From assembly GCF_001905545.1 (NCBI RefSeq), contig NZ_LIPD01000001.1:643561-707560 (forward strand): a DNA stretch of 64,000 nucleotides, given 5' to 3'. Below, one piece after another: positions 20,676 through 29,847 of this stretch (position 1 is its first letter; every line of letters begins with the position of its first letter). The stretch is from Streptomyces sp. CB02056 (lineage in GTDB: Bacteria > Actinomycetota > Actinomycetes > Streptomycetales > Streptomycetaceae). The notes beneath the pieces are model-generated. The model was given only the letters and a program-made list of their open reading frames with translations. It searched no databases and had not been told where the DNA came from. Both the position numbers and the translations under genes were made by a program.

Positions 20676-21605
20676 TCACGCCCTGTCCGCGACGCGCTCG
20701 CCGAGCAGGCCCTGGGGCCGGATCAGGAGGACGAGGATGAGGAGAACGAAGGCCCAGACGTCCTTCCAGGCGCCGCCCCCGAAGAGGTGCATGCCGGGCA
20801 GGTGCTGGATGTAGCCGGTGGCGAGGGCTTCGGCGAGGCCGAGGGCGAGGCCGCCGAGCATGGCGCCGTAGATGTTGCCGATGCCGCCGAGGACGGCGGC
20901 GGTGAAGGCCTTGAGGCCGAGGATGAAGCCCATCCGGAAGTCGACCTGGCCGCTGCGCAGCCCGTACGCGACGGCGGCGACGGCGGCGAACGCGGCGCCG
21001 ATGGCGAAGGCCATGACGATGATGCGGTCGGTGTCGATGCCCATCAGCTTGGCGGTGTCCGGGTCCTGGCTGGTGGCCTGCATGGCGCGCCCGGAGCGGG
21101 TGCGGGTGACGAACCAGCCGAGGGCGAGCATGCACAGCGGGGCGGCGATGATCAGGAAGAGGTCGCTGCGCTGGATGGTGACGGAGCCGAGGCTGAACGG
21201 GTCGCCGGGGATCTTGGGGAAGACCCGGGCCTTCTTGGCGTCCGGGTAGAAGGAGAAGACGAGCTGCTGGAGCAGGATGGACAGCCCGATCGCGGTGATC
21301 AGCGGGGCGAGCCGTGGGGCGTTGCGCAGCGGGCGGTAGGCGAAGCGCTCGGCGGCGACGGCGGTGAGGGTGGAGACCAGGATGCCGGCGATCAGCATGA
21401 GCGGCAGGGCCAGCCACAGGGTGGTGCCGCCGGGGAGGGCGAGGTAGGCGGTCAGGGCGCCGAAGCCGCCGACCATGACGATCTCGCCGTGGGCGAAGTT
21501 GATGAGCTGGACGATGCCGTAGACCATCGTGTAGCCGATCGCGACGAGCCCGTAGAGGGCTCCGAGGATCAGGCCGTTGGCCAGCTGCTGCGGTAGGTCG
21601 TGCAC
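20676..21605 (-). CDS. livH: branched-chain amino-acid ABC transporter, permease LivH
   Basis: 309 aa integral membrane permease with about eight transmembrane segments. The N-terminal LANGLILGALYGLVAIGYTM and LINFAHGEIVMVG segments are typical of LivH. The EAA-like loop is GRAMQATSQDPDTAKLMGID. It forms the channel with LivM. The GTG start follows GGAGG by 7 nt. It lies 130 bp after livK, across a GC-rich hairpin, so its level can be set separately from the binding protein. Confidence 0.95.
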   Translation of the reverse strand: MHDLPQQLANGLILGALYGLVAIGYTMVYGIVQLINFAHGEIVMVGGFGALTAYLALPGGTTLWLALPLMLIAGILVSTLTAVAAERFAYRPLRNAPRLAPLITAIGLSILLQQLVFSFYPDAKKARVFPKIPGDPFSLGSVTIQRSDLFLIIAAPLCMLALGWFVTRTRSGRAMQATSQDPDTAKLMGIDTDRIIVMAFAIGAAFAAVAAVAYGLRSGQVDFRMGFILGLKAFTAAVLGGIGNIYGAMLGGLALGLAEALATGYIQHLPGMHLFGGGAWKDVWAFVLLILVLLIRPQGLLGERVADRA

Positions 21606-21659
21606 CGCTGGGCCTCCGTAGTGCGTTCGGGGTGTCCGCGTGGGTGGTGGATGTGGGTG

Positions 21660-21690
21660 CGCGCGGGGGCACTCGTGGCGCCCCCGCGCG
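21660..21690 (-). terminator. livK-livH intergenic hairpin (attenuator-like)
   Basis: An 11-bp all-GC stem (21660-21670 with 21680-21690) encloses a 9-nt loop between the livK stop and livH. Such hairpins after binding-protein genes usually stabilise the upstream mRNA or reduce readthrough, so that binding protein outnumbers permease. Confidence 0.65.
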
Positions 21691-21735
21691 TGGTGGTGGT
21701 GAAGTGGCGCCTGTGGTAATGGTGGTGACTGGGTG

Positions 21736-22962
21736 TCAGCCCTTGAAGGTGCCGGACTTCTCCACGGCCCACTTGCCGTCCTTGACGGTGTAGACGGTGA
21801 GCTGCTTGTTGGTGGTGTCGCCGAACTCGTCGAAGGAGACGGTGCCGGTCACGCCGGCGAAGCTGACCTTCTGGACGGCGTCGCGGACGGCCTTGCGGTC
21901 GGGGACCTTGCCGTTGTTGTCCTTCACGGCCTGCTTGACGCCCTGGATGATGGCCCAGGCGCTGTCGTACGAGTAGCCGCCGTAGGTCTCGTAGGCGTCC
22001 TTGTAGCCGGCCGCCTTGTAGTCGGCGATGAACTTCTTGGCGGTGTCCAGGCTCTCGACCGGCAGGCCGACGGCGGTGGCGTAGTCGCCCTGGCTCTTGG
22101 GGTTGAGCTTGATGAAGTCGCCGCTCTGGATGCCGTCGCCGCCCATCAGCGGGATGTTGACGTTGGCCTCCTTGAGCTGGAGGGAGAGCGGGCCGGCCGC
22201 GGGGTACTCGCCGCCGTAGTAGACGGCTTCGGCGCCGGAGCTCTTGACCTTGGTGACGATGGCGGCGAAGTCGCGGTCGTCGGGGTTGACGTGCTCCTCG
22301 CCGACGAGCTGGCCGCCGAGCTTGGTGAACTCGCCCTTGAAGGTGCCGGCCAGGCCCGCGCCGTAGGTCTTCTGGTCGTCGATCAGGAAGACCTTGGTCT
22401 TCTTGGCGTCGTTGTAGAGGAACTGGGCGGCGAACGGGCCCTGGACGGCGTCGGTGGTGGCGGTGCGGAAGTAGGACGTGAACGGGCGCTTCTTCTCGCC
22501 GCTGGCCCACTTCTCGCCCTGGCTGAGGGCGACGCCGGTGTTGGCGGGGGAGACCTGGACCAGGCTGGCGTCGTCGAAGATCTGCTGCATCGACTGCGAC
22601 ACACTGGAGTTGAGCGGGCCGACGACGCCGAGGACCTTGGGGTCGCCGACCAGCTGGGTGGCGTTCTGCTGGCCGGGGGCGGGCTTGCCGGTGTCGTCGA
22701 GGGCCTTGATCTCGAACTTGACGCCGGGGACCTCGTTGGTCTCGTTGGCCTTCTTGATCGCGAGGTCGGCGGAGTTGCGGATGCCGAGGCCGAGGGCGGA
22801 GAGGTCGCCGGTGAGCGGGGAGTCGACGCCGATGACGACGGTGGTGGAGCCGGAGTTGGAGTTGCCGCCGTCGGCCTTCTTCTCTCCGCGGGAGCCGCAG
22901 GCGCTGAGGCTGAGGGCACCGATAACGGCAATGCTCACGACAACTGCTGAACGGTGACGCAC
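21736..22962 (-). CDS. livK: branched-chain amino-acid ABC transporter, substrate-binding lipoprotein LivK
   Basis: 408 aa. A signal peptide ends in the lipobox ALSLSAC (lipid Cys22). The mature part is a type I periplasmic-binding fold, with VIGVDSPLTGDLSALG at the start, VGPLNSSVSQSMQQIFDDA, the SPANTG ligand loop and YDSAWAIIQGVKQAV near the end. It captures branched-chain or related amino acids and delivers them to LivHM. The GTG start follows AAGGGGA at good spacing. The upstream 600-bp gap holds several palindromes that may regulate the operon. Confidence 0.94.
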   Translation of the reverse strand: MRHRSAVVVSIAVIGALSLSACGSRGEKKADGGNSNSGSTTVVIGVDSPLTGDLSALGLGIRNSADLAIKKANETNEVPGVKFEIKALDDTGKPAPGQQNATQLVGDPKVLGVVGPLNSSVSQSMQQIFDDASLVQVSPANTGVALSQGEKWASGEKKRPFTSYFRTATTDAVQGPFAAQFLYNDAKKTKVFLIDDQKTYGAGLAGTFKGEFTKLGGQLVGEEHVNPDDRDFAAIVTKVKSSGAEAVYYGGEYPAAGPLSLQLKEANVNIPLMGGDGIQSGDFIKLNPKSQGDYATAVGLPVESLDTAKKFIADYKAAGYKDAYETYGGYSYDSAWAIIQGVKQAVKDNNGKVPDRKAVRDAVQKVSFAGVTGTVSFDEFGDTTNKQLTVYTVKDGKWAVEKSGTFKG

Positions 22963-23250
22963 GAGGGTCCCCTTCGGTTCAGGAGGCGCCCGCGCCGGAG
23001 TGGCGGGAGCCGGAGTGCGCGGAGGGCCTGGCCCAATCGAATGGCGCGGTGACTGGCCGTGACTCTAGATGCCCTTGGGCGACTCGGGCAGTACTGGGCG
23101 CAGGCTGTGATTCTCTTGTTATGAGCACACGGAGTATTTGTCTCACCATGTGGTCGTTCCGGTTCGATCGATCCCGAGATGGCGGGCGTTTACGCGCTGG
23201 TAGGGCGATGTAAGGCCCAGAAATGGGGGTTGCAGCTGGCAGCGCCGATT

Positions 23251-23270
23251 ATCGGACGCTCGTGTCCGAT
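23251..23270. promoter_or_regulatory. inverted repeat ATCGGAC-N6-GTCCGAT
   Basis: Perfect 7-bp arms around a 6-nt centre, 289 bp upstream of the livK start. The arms contain the same GGAC/GTCC steps as the two GTCCGC-N3-GCGGAC palindromes but in the opposite arrangement. Confidence 0.5.
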
Positions 23271-23291
23271 GCCCTGCTTCCGACCTTGAGC

Positions 23292-23306
23292 GTCCGCATT
23301 GCGGAC
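23292..23306. promoter_or_regulatory. palindrome GTCCGC-att-GCGGAC
   Basis: A perfect 15-bp dyad with the same arms as the site at 23527-23541. It is suited to a dimeric regulator (an IclR-type operator by appearance; inference only). Confidence 0.5.
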
Positions 23307-23433
23307 AACGGGGGCGCGGCCGAGTGGTCCCGGGGCGCCTGAAGGCCTCGGAACCGGCAATTGATCGGATTTCCTACTTGTTACGCAGCGTTACGAGCGC
23401 GGGATGTGTGCCGACCGCGCCCGGACATGTGAA

Positions 23434-23491
23434 CGCCCCCTTGTCCAGACCAACGCCTGCCCAAGGTGGCGGAAGGTCAAACAAGGGGGCG
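23434..23491. repeat. long-range inverted repeat (11-bp arms, 36-nt centre)
   Basis: CGCCCCCTTGT (23434-23444) is complementary to 23481-23491. It could form a stem in RNA from either strand. It lies downstream of the PaaI-like gene, so it may be part of its 3' end or of a small RNA. Confidence 0.45.
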
Positions 23492-23511
23492 GAAAAGGGA
23501 CTTGATGTTGT

Positions 23512-23541
23512 CCGGAGTGAACTCCGGTCCGCTGTGCGGAC
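23512..23541. promoter_or_regulatory. two abutting palindromes
   Basis: CCGGAGT-ga-ACTCCGG (23512-23527) directly adjoins GTCCGC-tgt-GCGGAC (23527-23541). Both are perfect. The second repeats the arms of the site at 23292. They lie 23 bp past the PaaI-like stop codon and could be terminators or operators. Confidence 0.5.
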
Positions 23542-23563
23542 GTTGTCGCGCCTCGGGGTTCGG

Positions 23564-24076
23564 TCAGAGGTCGCGCAGCATGCAGGTCAGCCGGCAGCTG
23601 GTGATCCGCCGGCCGGTGTCGTCGGTGATCGCGATCTCGTAGGTGGCGGCGGTGCGGCCCTTGAACACGGCCGTCGCCACCCCGGTCACCAGCCCGGAGG
23701 TGGCCGAGCGGTGGTGGGTGGCGTTGAGGTCCACGCCGACCGCGTAGCGGCCGGGACCGGCGTGCAGCATCGCCCCGATCGAGCCCAGCGTCTCGGCCAG
23801 CGCCGCCGACGCGCCGCCGTGCAGCAGCCCGTACGGCTGCTGGTTGCCCTCCACCGGCATGGTGCCGACCACGCGGTCGCCGGAGGCCTCGACGATCCGG
23901 ATGCCGAGCTTCTCGCCGAGGTGGCCGCCGGAGAAGGTCCGCGCGTTCACGCCGAGCTTGGCGAAGTGGTCCAGCACGTCCTGCGGGACGTTCAGGACGG
24001 GCGTGCCGTCGTGCGCGCTGTCGGGGGCGGTGCCGGGGACGGTCTCGGGGGCGGTGTCGGGGACCGCGTCGGTCAT
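23564..24076 (-). CDS. PaaI-family hotdog thioesterase
   Basis: 170 aa. After a low-complexity Ala/Pro/Asp N-terminus (residues 1-28) comes a single hotdog domain with the PaaI signature YGLLHGGASAALAETLGS, where the catalytic Asp position of the family is occupied by Glu, and VDLNATHHRSAT for CoA binding. It hydrolyses acyl- or aryl-CoA thioesters in the cytoplasm; the substrate is not determined. The ATG follows GGAG at 8 nt. It diverges from polA. Confidence 0.88.
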   Translation of the reverse strand: MTDAVPDTAPETVPGTAPDSAHDGTPVLNVPQDVLDHFAKLGVNARTFSGGHLGEKLGIRIVEASGDRVVGTMPVEGNQQPYGLLHGGASAALAETLGSIGAMLHAGPGRYAVGVDLNATHHRSATSGLVTGVATAVFKGRTAATYEIAITDDTGRRITSCRLTCMLRDL

Positions 24077-24234
24077 GGGGGAACTCCTGCCGCTCGGGGG
24101 TGTGCCGCCTGTGATCGTACGACCGTCCTACTCATAGGTAGCAGCGGTGGCCGGACCGGCGCGGCGTCCTTTTTGTCGGTGCCGGGCCATAGGATCGGTG
24201 GCCGGTAGTGGAATCGGCAGGAACGGACGTTGAC

Positions 24235-26988
24235 GTGGCTACGCAGAGTACGGACAAGGGCGCGACGGGTGGCGGCGGGGCCGGCCCGCGGCCCCGGCTG
24301 ATGCTGCTCGACGGGCACTCGATGGCCTACCGGGCCTTCTACGCCCTGCCCGTGGAGAACTTCAACACCTCCACCGGCCAGCCCACCAACGCGGTCTACG
24401 GCTTCGCCTCGATGCTCGCCAACACCGTCCGGGACGAGCAGCCCACCCACCTCGCCGTCGCCTTCGACCTCTCCCGGCAGACGTTCCGCTCCGTCGAGTT
24501 CCCCGACTACAAGGCCAACCGCGCCAAGACGCCGGACGAGTTCAAGAGCCAGGTCGGCCTGATCGGCGAACTGCTCGACGCCATGCACGTCCCCCGGCTG
24601 ACGGCCGAGGGCTTCGAGGCCGACGACATCATCGCCACCCTGGCCACCGCCGCCGAGGCGGCCGGCTACGACGTCGACATCGTCACCGGCGACCGCGACT
24701 CGCTCCAGCTGGTCACCGACCACGTCACCGTGCTCTACCCGACCAAGGGCGTCTCCGAGCTCACCCGTTACACCCCGGAGAAGGTCGCCGAGAAGTACGG
24801 CGTCACCCCGCGCCAGTACCCGGACCTCGCCGCCCTGCGCGGCGACCCGTCCGACAACCTGCCCGGCATCCCCGGCGTCGGCGAGAAGACGGCCGCCAAG
24901 TGGGTCAACCAGTTCGGCTCCTTCGACGAACTCGTCGCCCGCGCCGACGAGGTCAAGGGCAAGATCGGCGAGAAGCTGCGCGACCACCTCGACTCGGTCA
25001 AGCGCAACCGGGTGCTCACCGAGCTGGTCCGCGACGTCGAACTCCCGCTCGGCGTCACCGACCTGGACCGCAAGCCGTTCGACAAGGACGCCGTCGGCAC
25101 CCTGATGGAGTCGCTGGAGTTCCGCAACGCCAACTTCCGCGACCGCGTCTTCGGCATCGACCCGTCCACCGGCTCGGACGCCGCCGAGGCCGAACTCGCC
25201 CCCGGCGTCGAGGTGGACGGCGAACTCCTCACCGACCCGGGCACCCTGGCCGCCTGGCTGGCCGAGCACGCCTCCGACGGCAAGACCACCGTCGCCCTCG
25301 CCGCCGTCTACCAGTGGGCGCTCGGCACCGGCGAGGTCACCGAAGTCGCCCTCGCCGCGGGAGAGACGGCCGCCTGGTTCGACCCGGCGCTGCTCGCCGA
25401 GGAGGACGAGCGGGCCTTCGCCGGCTGGCTCGCCGACGCCGCCGCCCCCAAGGCCCTGCACATCGCCAAGCAGGTCATGCGCGCCTTCGCCGAGCGCGGC
25501 TGGACGATCGACGGCGTCGTCGCCGACACCGCGCTCGCCGCCTACCTGATCAAGCCCGGCCGCCGCACCTTCACCCTGGAGGTGCTCGCCGAGGAGTACC
25601 TGGGCCGCTCGCTCACCCCGGCCCCCGCCACCGAGAGCGGCCAACTCTCCTTCGACGCGCCGGAGGAGGACGAGACGGCCGCCGCCCGGTCGCTGATGCT
25701 CCAGGCCCGCGCCGTGCTCGACCTCGCCGCGCTCTTCGACACCCGCCTCGCCGAGGTCGGCGCCGTCGAGCTGACGCGCGACATGGAACTGCCCATCGCC
25801 GCCCTGCTCGCCCGCATGGAGCGCTACGGCATCGCCGCCGACCGCGAGTGGCTCACCCGGCTGGAGGCGCAGTTCGCCGCCGAGATCCAGCGCGTGGTGG
25901 AGGAGGCGCACGCCGCCGCCGGCCGCGAGTTCAACCTCGGCTCGCCCAAGCAGCTCCAGGAGATCCTCTTCGGCGAGCTCGCGCTCCCCAAGACCAAGAA
26001 GATCAAGACCGGCTACACCACCGACGCCGACGCGCTCACCTGGCTGGCCACCCAGACCGACAACGAACTGCCGGTCATCCTGCTGCGCCACCGCGACCAG
26101 GCCAAGCTGCGCACCACCGTCGAGGGCCTGCTCAAGACCGTCTCGCCCAAGGGCCGGATCCACACCACCTTCAACCAGATGGTCGCCGCCACCGGCCGGC
26201 TCTCCTCGCAGGACCCGAACCTGCAGAACATCCCGGTCCGCACCGAGGAGGGCCGGGCGATCCGCCGCGCCTTCATCGTCGGCGAGGGCTACGAGTCGCT
26301 GCTCACCGCCGACTACTCGCAGATCGAACTGCGGATCATGGCGCACCTGTCCGAGGACGAGGCGCTGCTGGAGGCCTTCGCCTCCGGCGAGGACCTGCAC
26401 ACCACCGTCGCCTCCCAGGTCTTCGAGGTGCCGGGCGCCGCGGTGGACGCCGAGATGCGCCGCAAGATCAAGGCGATGTCCTACGGCCTGGCGTACGGGC
26501 TGTCCGCGTACGGGCTCTCGCAGCAGCTCGGCATCAAGCCGACCGAGGCCCAGGGCCTGATGGACACCTACTTCGAGCGCTTCGGCGGCGTCCGGGACTA
26601 CCTGCGCCGGGTCGTCGACGAGGCCCGGGCCACCGGCTACACCGAGACCCTCCTCGGCCGCCGCCGCTACCTGCCGGACCTCAACAGCGACAACCGCCAG
26701 CGCCGCGAGATGGCCGAGCGGATGGCCCTCAACGCCCCGATCCAGGGCTCGGCCGCCGACATCGTCAAGATCGCCATGCTCCGGGTCGACGAGGCGCTGC
26801 GCGCGGCCGGCCTCACCTCCCGGATGCTGCTCCAGGTGCACGACGAAATCGTGCTGGAGCTGGCCCCCGGCGAGCGCGAGCGGGTCGAGGCCGTCGTCCG
26901 CGAGCAGATGGCGGGCGCCTACCCGCTGCGCGCCCCGCTGGACGTCTCGGTCGGCGTCGGTCCGAACTGGGAGGCCGCCGCGCACTGA
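24235..26988 (+). CDS. polA: DNA polymerase I
   Basis: 917 aa. The 5' nuclease domain (about 1-300) has LLDGHSMAYRAFYALP, EADDIIATLA and GDPSDNLPGIPGVGEKTA. The middle domain has the 3'-5' exonuclease fold, but the first acidic motif (DxE) is absent, so proofreading is probably lost, as is common in actinobacterial PolA. The polymerase domain has motif A TADYSQIELRIMAHLS, motif B MRRKIKAMSYGLAYG and motif C LLQVHDEIVLE. It acts in Okazaki-fragment processing and repair. GTG 24235 matches the family N-terminus, with AGGA 12 nt upstream; GTG 24208 is the alternative. Confidence 0.97.
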   Translation: MATQSTDKGATGGGGAGPRPRLMLLDGHSMAYRAFYALPVENFNTSTGQPTNAVYGFASMLANTVRDEQPTHLAVAFDLSRQTFRSVEFPDYKANRAKTPDEFKSQVGLIGELLDAMHVPRLTAEGFEADDIIATLATAAEAAGYDVDIVTGDRDSLQLVTDHVTVLYPTKGVSELTRYTPEKVAEKYGVTPRQYPDLAALRGDPSDNLPGIPGVGEKTAAKWVNQFGSFDELVARADEVKGKIGEKLRDHLDSVKRNRVLTELVRDVELPLGVTDLDRKPFDKDAVGTLMESLEFRNANFRDRVFGIDPSTGSDAAEAELAPGVEVDGELLTDPGTLAAWLAEHASDGKTTVALAAVYQWALGTGEVTEVALAAGETAAWFDPALLAEEDERAFAGWLADAAAPKALHIAKQVMRAFAERGWTIDGVVADTALAAYLIKPGRRTFTLEVLAEEYLGRSLTPAPATESGQLSFDAPEEDETAAARSLMLQARAVLDLAALFDTRLAEVGAVELTRDMELPIAALLARMERYGIAADREWLTRLEAQFAAEIQRVVEEAHAAAGREFNLGSPKQLQEILFGELALPKTKKIKTGYTTDADALTWLATQTDNELPVILLRHRDQAKLRTTVEGLLKTVSPKGRIHTTFNQMVAATGRLSSQDPNLQNIPVRTEEGRAIRRAFIVGEGYESLLTADYSQIELRIMAHLSEDEALLEAFASGEDLHTTVASQVFEVPGAAVDAEMRRKIKAMSYGLAYGLSAYGLSQQLGIKPTEAQGLMDTYFERFGGVRDYLRRVVDEARATGYTETLLGRRRYLPDLNSDNRQRREMAERMALNAPIQGSAADIVKIAMLRVDEALRAAGLTSRMLLQVHDEIVLELAPGERERVEAVVREQMAGAYPLRAPLDVSVGVGPNWEAAAH

Positions 26989-27003
26989 CGGGTGGCCTTC
27001 GGG

Positions 27004-27034
27004 CGGGTCCGGGCGCGCGAGGCGTCCGGGCCCG
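27004..27034 (+). terminator. polA terminator
   Basis: A 13-bp stem (27004-27016 with 27022-27034, two G-U pairs) and 5-nt loop followed by TTCCTC, 16 bp after the polA stop. It also faces the convergent Lrp gene. Confidence 0.75.
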
Positions 27035-27052
27035 TTCCTCGGTGCGCCCGCG

Positions 27053-28045
27053 TCAGCCCAGCGGGGGGTGGATCAGCCGTCCGTGGTGGATCAGGGACAC
27101 GGACTGCTTGAGGCGGCGGACACGGATGCTGATCTCGTAGCCCCTGATGCCCTCGATGCGGGCCAGGCGGCCGCTGAGGTAGCGGTAGAAGTCGGGGGTG
27201 TCCCGGCAGATGACGACGGCCATGAGGTTGTGCCTGCCACTGGTCGCCGCGACGAAGGCGCATTCCTCGTGCCGGCCGAGCTCCTCGCCGATCCGGTCGA
27301 GTCCGGGCAGGTCGACCTGGAGCCAGAGGACGGCGTTGAGCTCGTAGCCGAGGCGCTCCGGCAGGATGTCGATGCCGTAGGCGAGGGAGCCGGAGGCCTC
27401 CAGGGCCTCCAGCCGGCGGGCGACCCGGGGCGTGGACCAGCCGGTGACCTCGGCCAGGCGGGTGTGGGAGGCGCGGCCGTCCTCCGCCAGGGCCTCGAAG
27501 AGCGGGAGGTCCTCGTCGGCCGGGGCGAGCGGCGGCCCGGCGGCCACGGGGCGCTCCGCCGTCAGCAGTCGCACCTGCTCGTCGGTCAGGGAGCGCTCCC
27601 CGCCGGCCCAGCCGACCGCGTCCGGGGCGCCGAACGCGTGGAGGAGGAGGTCGACGCTCATGTCGAGGACCGAGGCGGCGCGCGGGAGCTGCCGCAGCAG
27701 GACGTCGTCGCGCCCGGTGCCGGCGGCCGAGCGGATGGTGCAGATGATCTCCGACCCGCCGGAGGCGATGCTGGCGTAGCCGACCTCGGGCCTGCGGGCC
27801 AGGGAGTCGGCGACGGGCCCCACGGCCTCCGGGCGGCAGCGCAGCCGCGCGACCCACTCCGCCTGCCCGTGGGCGGACGGGCTCCGCTGCCCGATGACGC
27901 GCAGGATCCCGCCGCGCCGCAGCGCGTTGTAGCGGCGGGCCACGGTCTGTTCGGACACCCCCACGACCTCGCCGAGGCGGCGGAACGAGACCCGGGGGGC
28001 GCTGTAGAGCCCGTGGATGATTTTGCGGTCCAGATCGTCAGGCAC
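27053..28045 (-). CDS. double-domain Lrp/AsnC-family regulator
   Basis: 330 aa, about twice the usual ~150. It contains two HTH-plus-effector modules: the first HTH near residues 3-50 (LDRKIIHGLYSAPRVSFRRLG), the second near 178-225 (LPLFEALAEDGRASHTRLAEV), each followed by a RAM-like alpha/beta domain. Such tandem Lrp proteins occur in actinomycetes and usually control amino-acid metabolism or export. The GTG start follows AGGA at 7 nt. It diverges from an MFS exporter across 151 bp that contains a palindrome, so it probably regulates that exporter; effector unknown. Confidence 0.88.
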   Translation of the reverse strand: MPDDLDRKIIHGLYSAPRVSFRRLGEVVGVSEQTVARRYNALRRGGILRVIGQRSPSAHGQAEWVARLRCRPEAVGPVADSLARRPEVGYASIASGGSEIICTIRSAAGTGRDDVLLRQLPRAASVLDMSVDLLLHAFGAPDAVGWAGGERSLTDEQVRLLTAERPVAAGPPLAPADEDLPLFEALAEDGRASHTRLAEVTGWSTPRVARRLEALEASGSLAYGIDILPERLGYELNAVLWLQVDLPGLDRIGEELGRHEECAFVAATSGRHNLMAVVICRDTPDFYRYLSGRLARIEGIRGYEISIRVRRLKQSVSLIHHGRLIHPPLG

Positions 28046-28084
28046 GGAGGAATCCTGACACAGGCGCGGGCCGGAACGGAGGTT

Positions 28085-28100
28085 CCGGTACGTCTACCGG
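28085..28100. promoter_or_regulatory. candidate operator between Lrp regulator and MFS exporter
   Basis: CCGGTA-cgtc-TACCGG is a 16-bp dyad 39 bp upstream of the Lrp start and 96 bp upstream of the MFS start, well placed to control both genes. Confidence 0.5.
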
Positions 28101-28196
28101 GATCGCTTGGGGATTCCCCGCCCGTGGGGCCGAAGCTTTGCGGTGCCCCCAGCAACCGGTGCCCGCGCGGCATCCCGCAGTCGAAGGAACCACCCC

Positions 28197-29831
28197 GTGA
28201 ACTCCGCAACGGTGCAGCGCCCCGTGGCCGGACGAGGCGTCACGCTCGTCATGGCCTGCCTGGGCGTCTTCGTCGCCTACCTTCCCGTGACCACCGTGTC
28301 CGTGAGCCTGCCGGCGCTCCAGCGGGTGCTGGGCGCCTCGACCTCCCAACTGTCCTGGGTCTCGGACGCGTTCGTGCTGCCGATGGCCGCGCTGATCCTG
28401 ACCACCGGGGTGTGGGGCGACGTCCACGGCCGCAAGCGGGTGTTCCAGGCGGGCATGGCCTTCTGCGCCCTGGGCGCGGCCGTCTCGCTGACCGCGGACT
28501 CGGTGCAGTCGCTGTGGGTCGGGCAGGCGGCCTCCGGACTGGGTGCGGCTGCCCTGCTGCCCACCACGCTGGCCCTGATCAGCCACGCCGTCCCCGACCA
28601 CCGGGAGCGCGGGAGGTTCATCGGCCTGTGGGCGATGTCCATGCTGGCCTCGCTGGCCATGGGACCGCTGATCGCCGGGCTGCTGCAGCAGCACGTCGCG
28701 GTGCGCTGGATCTTCCTCCTGCCGATCCCGGTGTCCCTGGTCGTACTGGTCGTCGCGGCCTTCCTGCTGCCCGACTCCCGGGCGCCGCACGGCCGGCGGC
28801 TCGACTGGCCCGGGCAGATCAGCGCGGCCGTCACGGTCACCGCCGTCGTCTACGGCGTGATCGAGGGCGGCGCCGACGGCTTCGGCACGCCCTCCGTGGT
28901 GGCGGCCCTGGTGATCGGCGCTGTCAGCGCCGTCGCGTTCGTCCTCGTGGAGCGCCGCAGCGACAGCCCGATGCTCGACCTGGCCCTGTTCCGCAGTCCC
29001 GCCTTCGCCGCCACGTCACTGGTCGCCATGATCAGCTTCCTGGGGCTGATCGGCTTCTTCTTCGTCCTGAGCCTGTACTTCGGCCTGGTGCAGCACCTGA
29101 GCACGTGGGAGGCCGGACTGCGGATGGTCCTGGTGTCCGGGACGTCCCTGGTCGCGGGCATCCCGGTCGGACGGCTGATGCACCGGGTGTCCCCCCGAGT
29201 CATGATCACCACCGGTCTGGTGGTGATGGCGGGCTCGCTGCTGTCGCTGACCGGCGTCGACGCGGCCACCTCGTACGGGTCGCTCGCCTGGCGCCTGGTC
29301 CTGCTCGGCCTCGGCATCGGCGCCGTCCTCACCCCGATGACGGCCTCCGCCGTCTCCTCCGTACCGCACCACCTGGCCGGCATGGCCGCGGCGGGCAACA
29401 ACGCCTTCCGCCAGCTCGGCGGCGCCCTCGGCCCCGCCGTCCTCGGCACCCTGCTCACCACCCGCGCCCTCGACGCCCTGCCCGGCCGGCTCGCCGACGC
29501 CGGCGTGCCCACGGAGACCGGCGGCCACGTCCTCGCCGTCGCCCGGGAACAGGGCCTCGGCGCCGTCGCCGGGCTCGACCTCGGCCCCGCCACCAGGCCG
29601 GCCCTGAGCGCGCTCAGCGGCTCCTTCCTCGACGGCCTCCAGCTCTGCCTGGTCGTGTCGGCCTCGCTCGCCCTGCTGGCGGCCGTCGCCTGCGCCGTCC
29701 TCCTGCGGCCGGCCGCGCCCGCCGCGCCCGGCCGTCGCGGCGCCGGAGCCCCGGCGCCGCGGACCGCCGCCGGCCCCGTCCTCGTCACCGCGGGCAGCGC
29801 GTCCACCCAGGGGCCGCAGCACACCCCGTGA
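28197..29831 (+). CDS. MFS drug exporter (DHA2-like, 14 TM)
   Basis: 544 aa with about 14 hydrophobic segments. The N-terminal half has the DHA2 pattern ASTSQLSWVSDAFVLPMAAL and motif A-like GVWGDVHGRKRVFQAG; motif C-like ASGLGAAALLPTTLALI follows. The C-terminal ~50 residues are a Pro/Ala-rich cytoplasmic tail. It probably exports small molecules or drugs by proton antiport. The GTG start has AAGGA 8 nt upstream. The divergent Lrp-type regulator suggests amino-acid-related substrates or inducers. A strong terminator follows. Confidence 0.9.
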   Translation: MNSATVQRPVAGRGVTLVMACLGVFVAYLPVTTVSVSLPALQRVLGASTSQLSWVSDAFVLPMAALILTTGVWGDVHGRKRVFQAGMAFCALGAAVSLTADSVQSLWVGQAASGLGAAALLPTTLALISHAVPDHRERGRFIGLWAMSMLASLAMGPLIAGLLQQHVAVRWIFLLPIPVSLVVLVVAAFLLPDSRAPHGRRLDWPGQISAAVTVTAVVYGVIEGGADGFGTPSVVAALVIGAVSAVAFVLVERRSDSPMLDLALFRSPAFAATSLVAMISFLGLIGFFFVLSLYFGLVQHLSTWEAGLRMVLVSGTSLVAGIPVGRLMHRVSPRVMITTGLVVMAGSLLSLTGVDAATSYGSLAWRLVLLGLGIGAVLTPMTASAVSSVPHHLAGMAAAGNNAFRQLGGALGPAVLGTLLTTRALDALPGRLADAGVPTETGGHVLAVAREQGLGAVAGLDLGPATRPALSALSGSFLDGLQLCLVVSASLALLAAVACAVLLRPAAPAAPGRRGAGAPAPRTAAGPVLVTAGSASTQGPQHTP

Positions 29832-29847
29832 CAGCGGGTGGCGCGGA

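Larger units (their letters stand above)
22963..23563. other. long palindrome-rich region upstream of livK
   Basis: 601 bp with no convincing gene on either strand. It holds five inverted repeats between 23251 and 23541 (listed separately), including two copies of GTCCGC-N3-GCGGAC. A TAGAGT hexamer on the minus strand (23062-23067) is a possible livK -10 element. The region is less GC-rich than its surroundings near 23090-23400. Confidence 0.6.

Noticed and set aside
24073..26985. 970-codon open frame antisense to polA (and similar long antisense frames at 3404-5620, 18802-20814 and 13892-15175)
   Set aside because: In GC-rich actinomycete DNA the frame opposite a strongly biased gene stays open by chance. 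The translations are low-complexity and lack plausible starts or domains.
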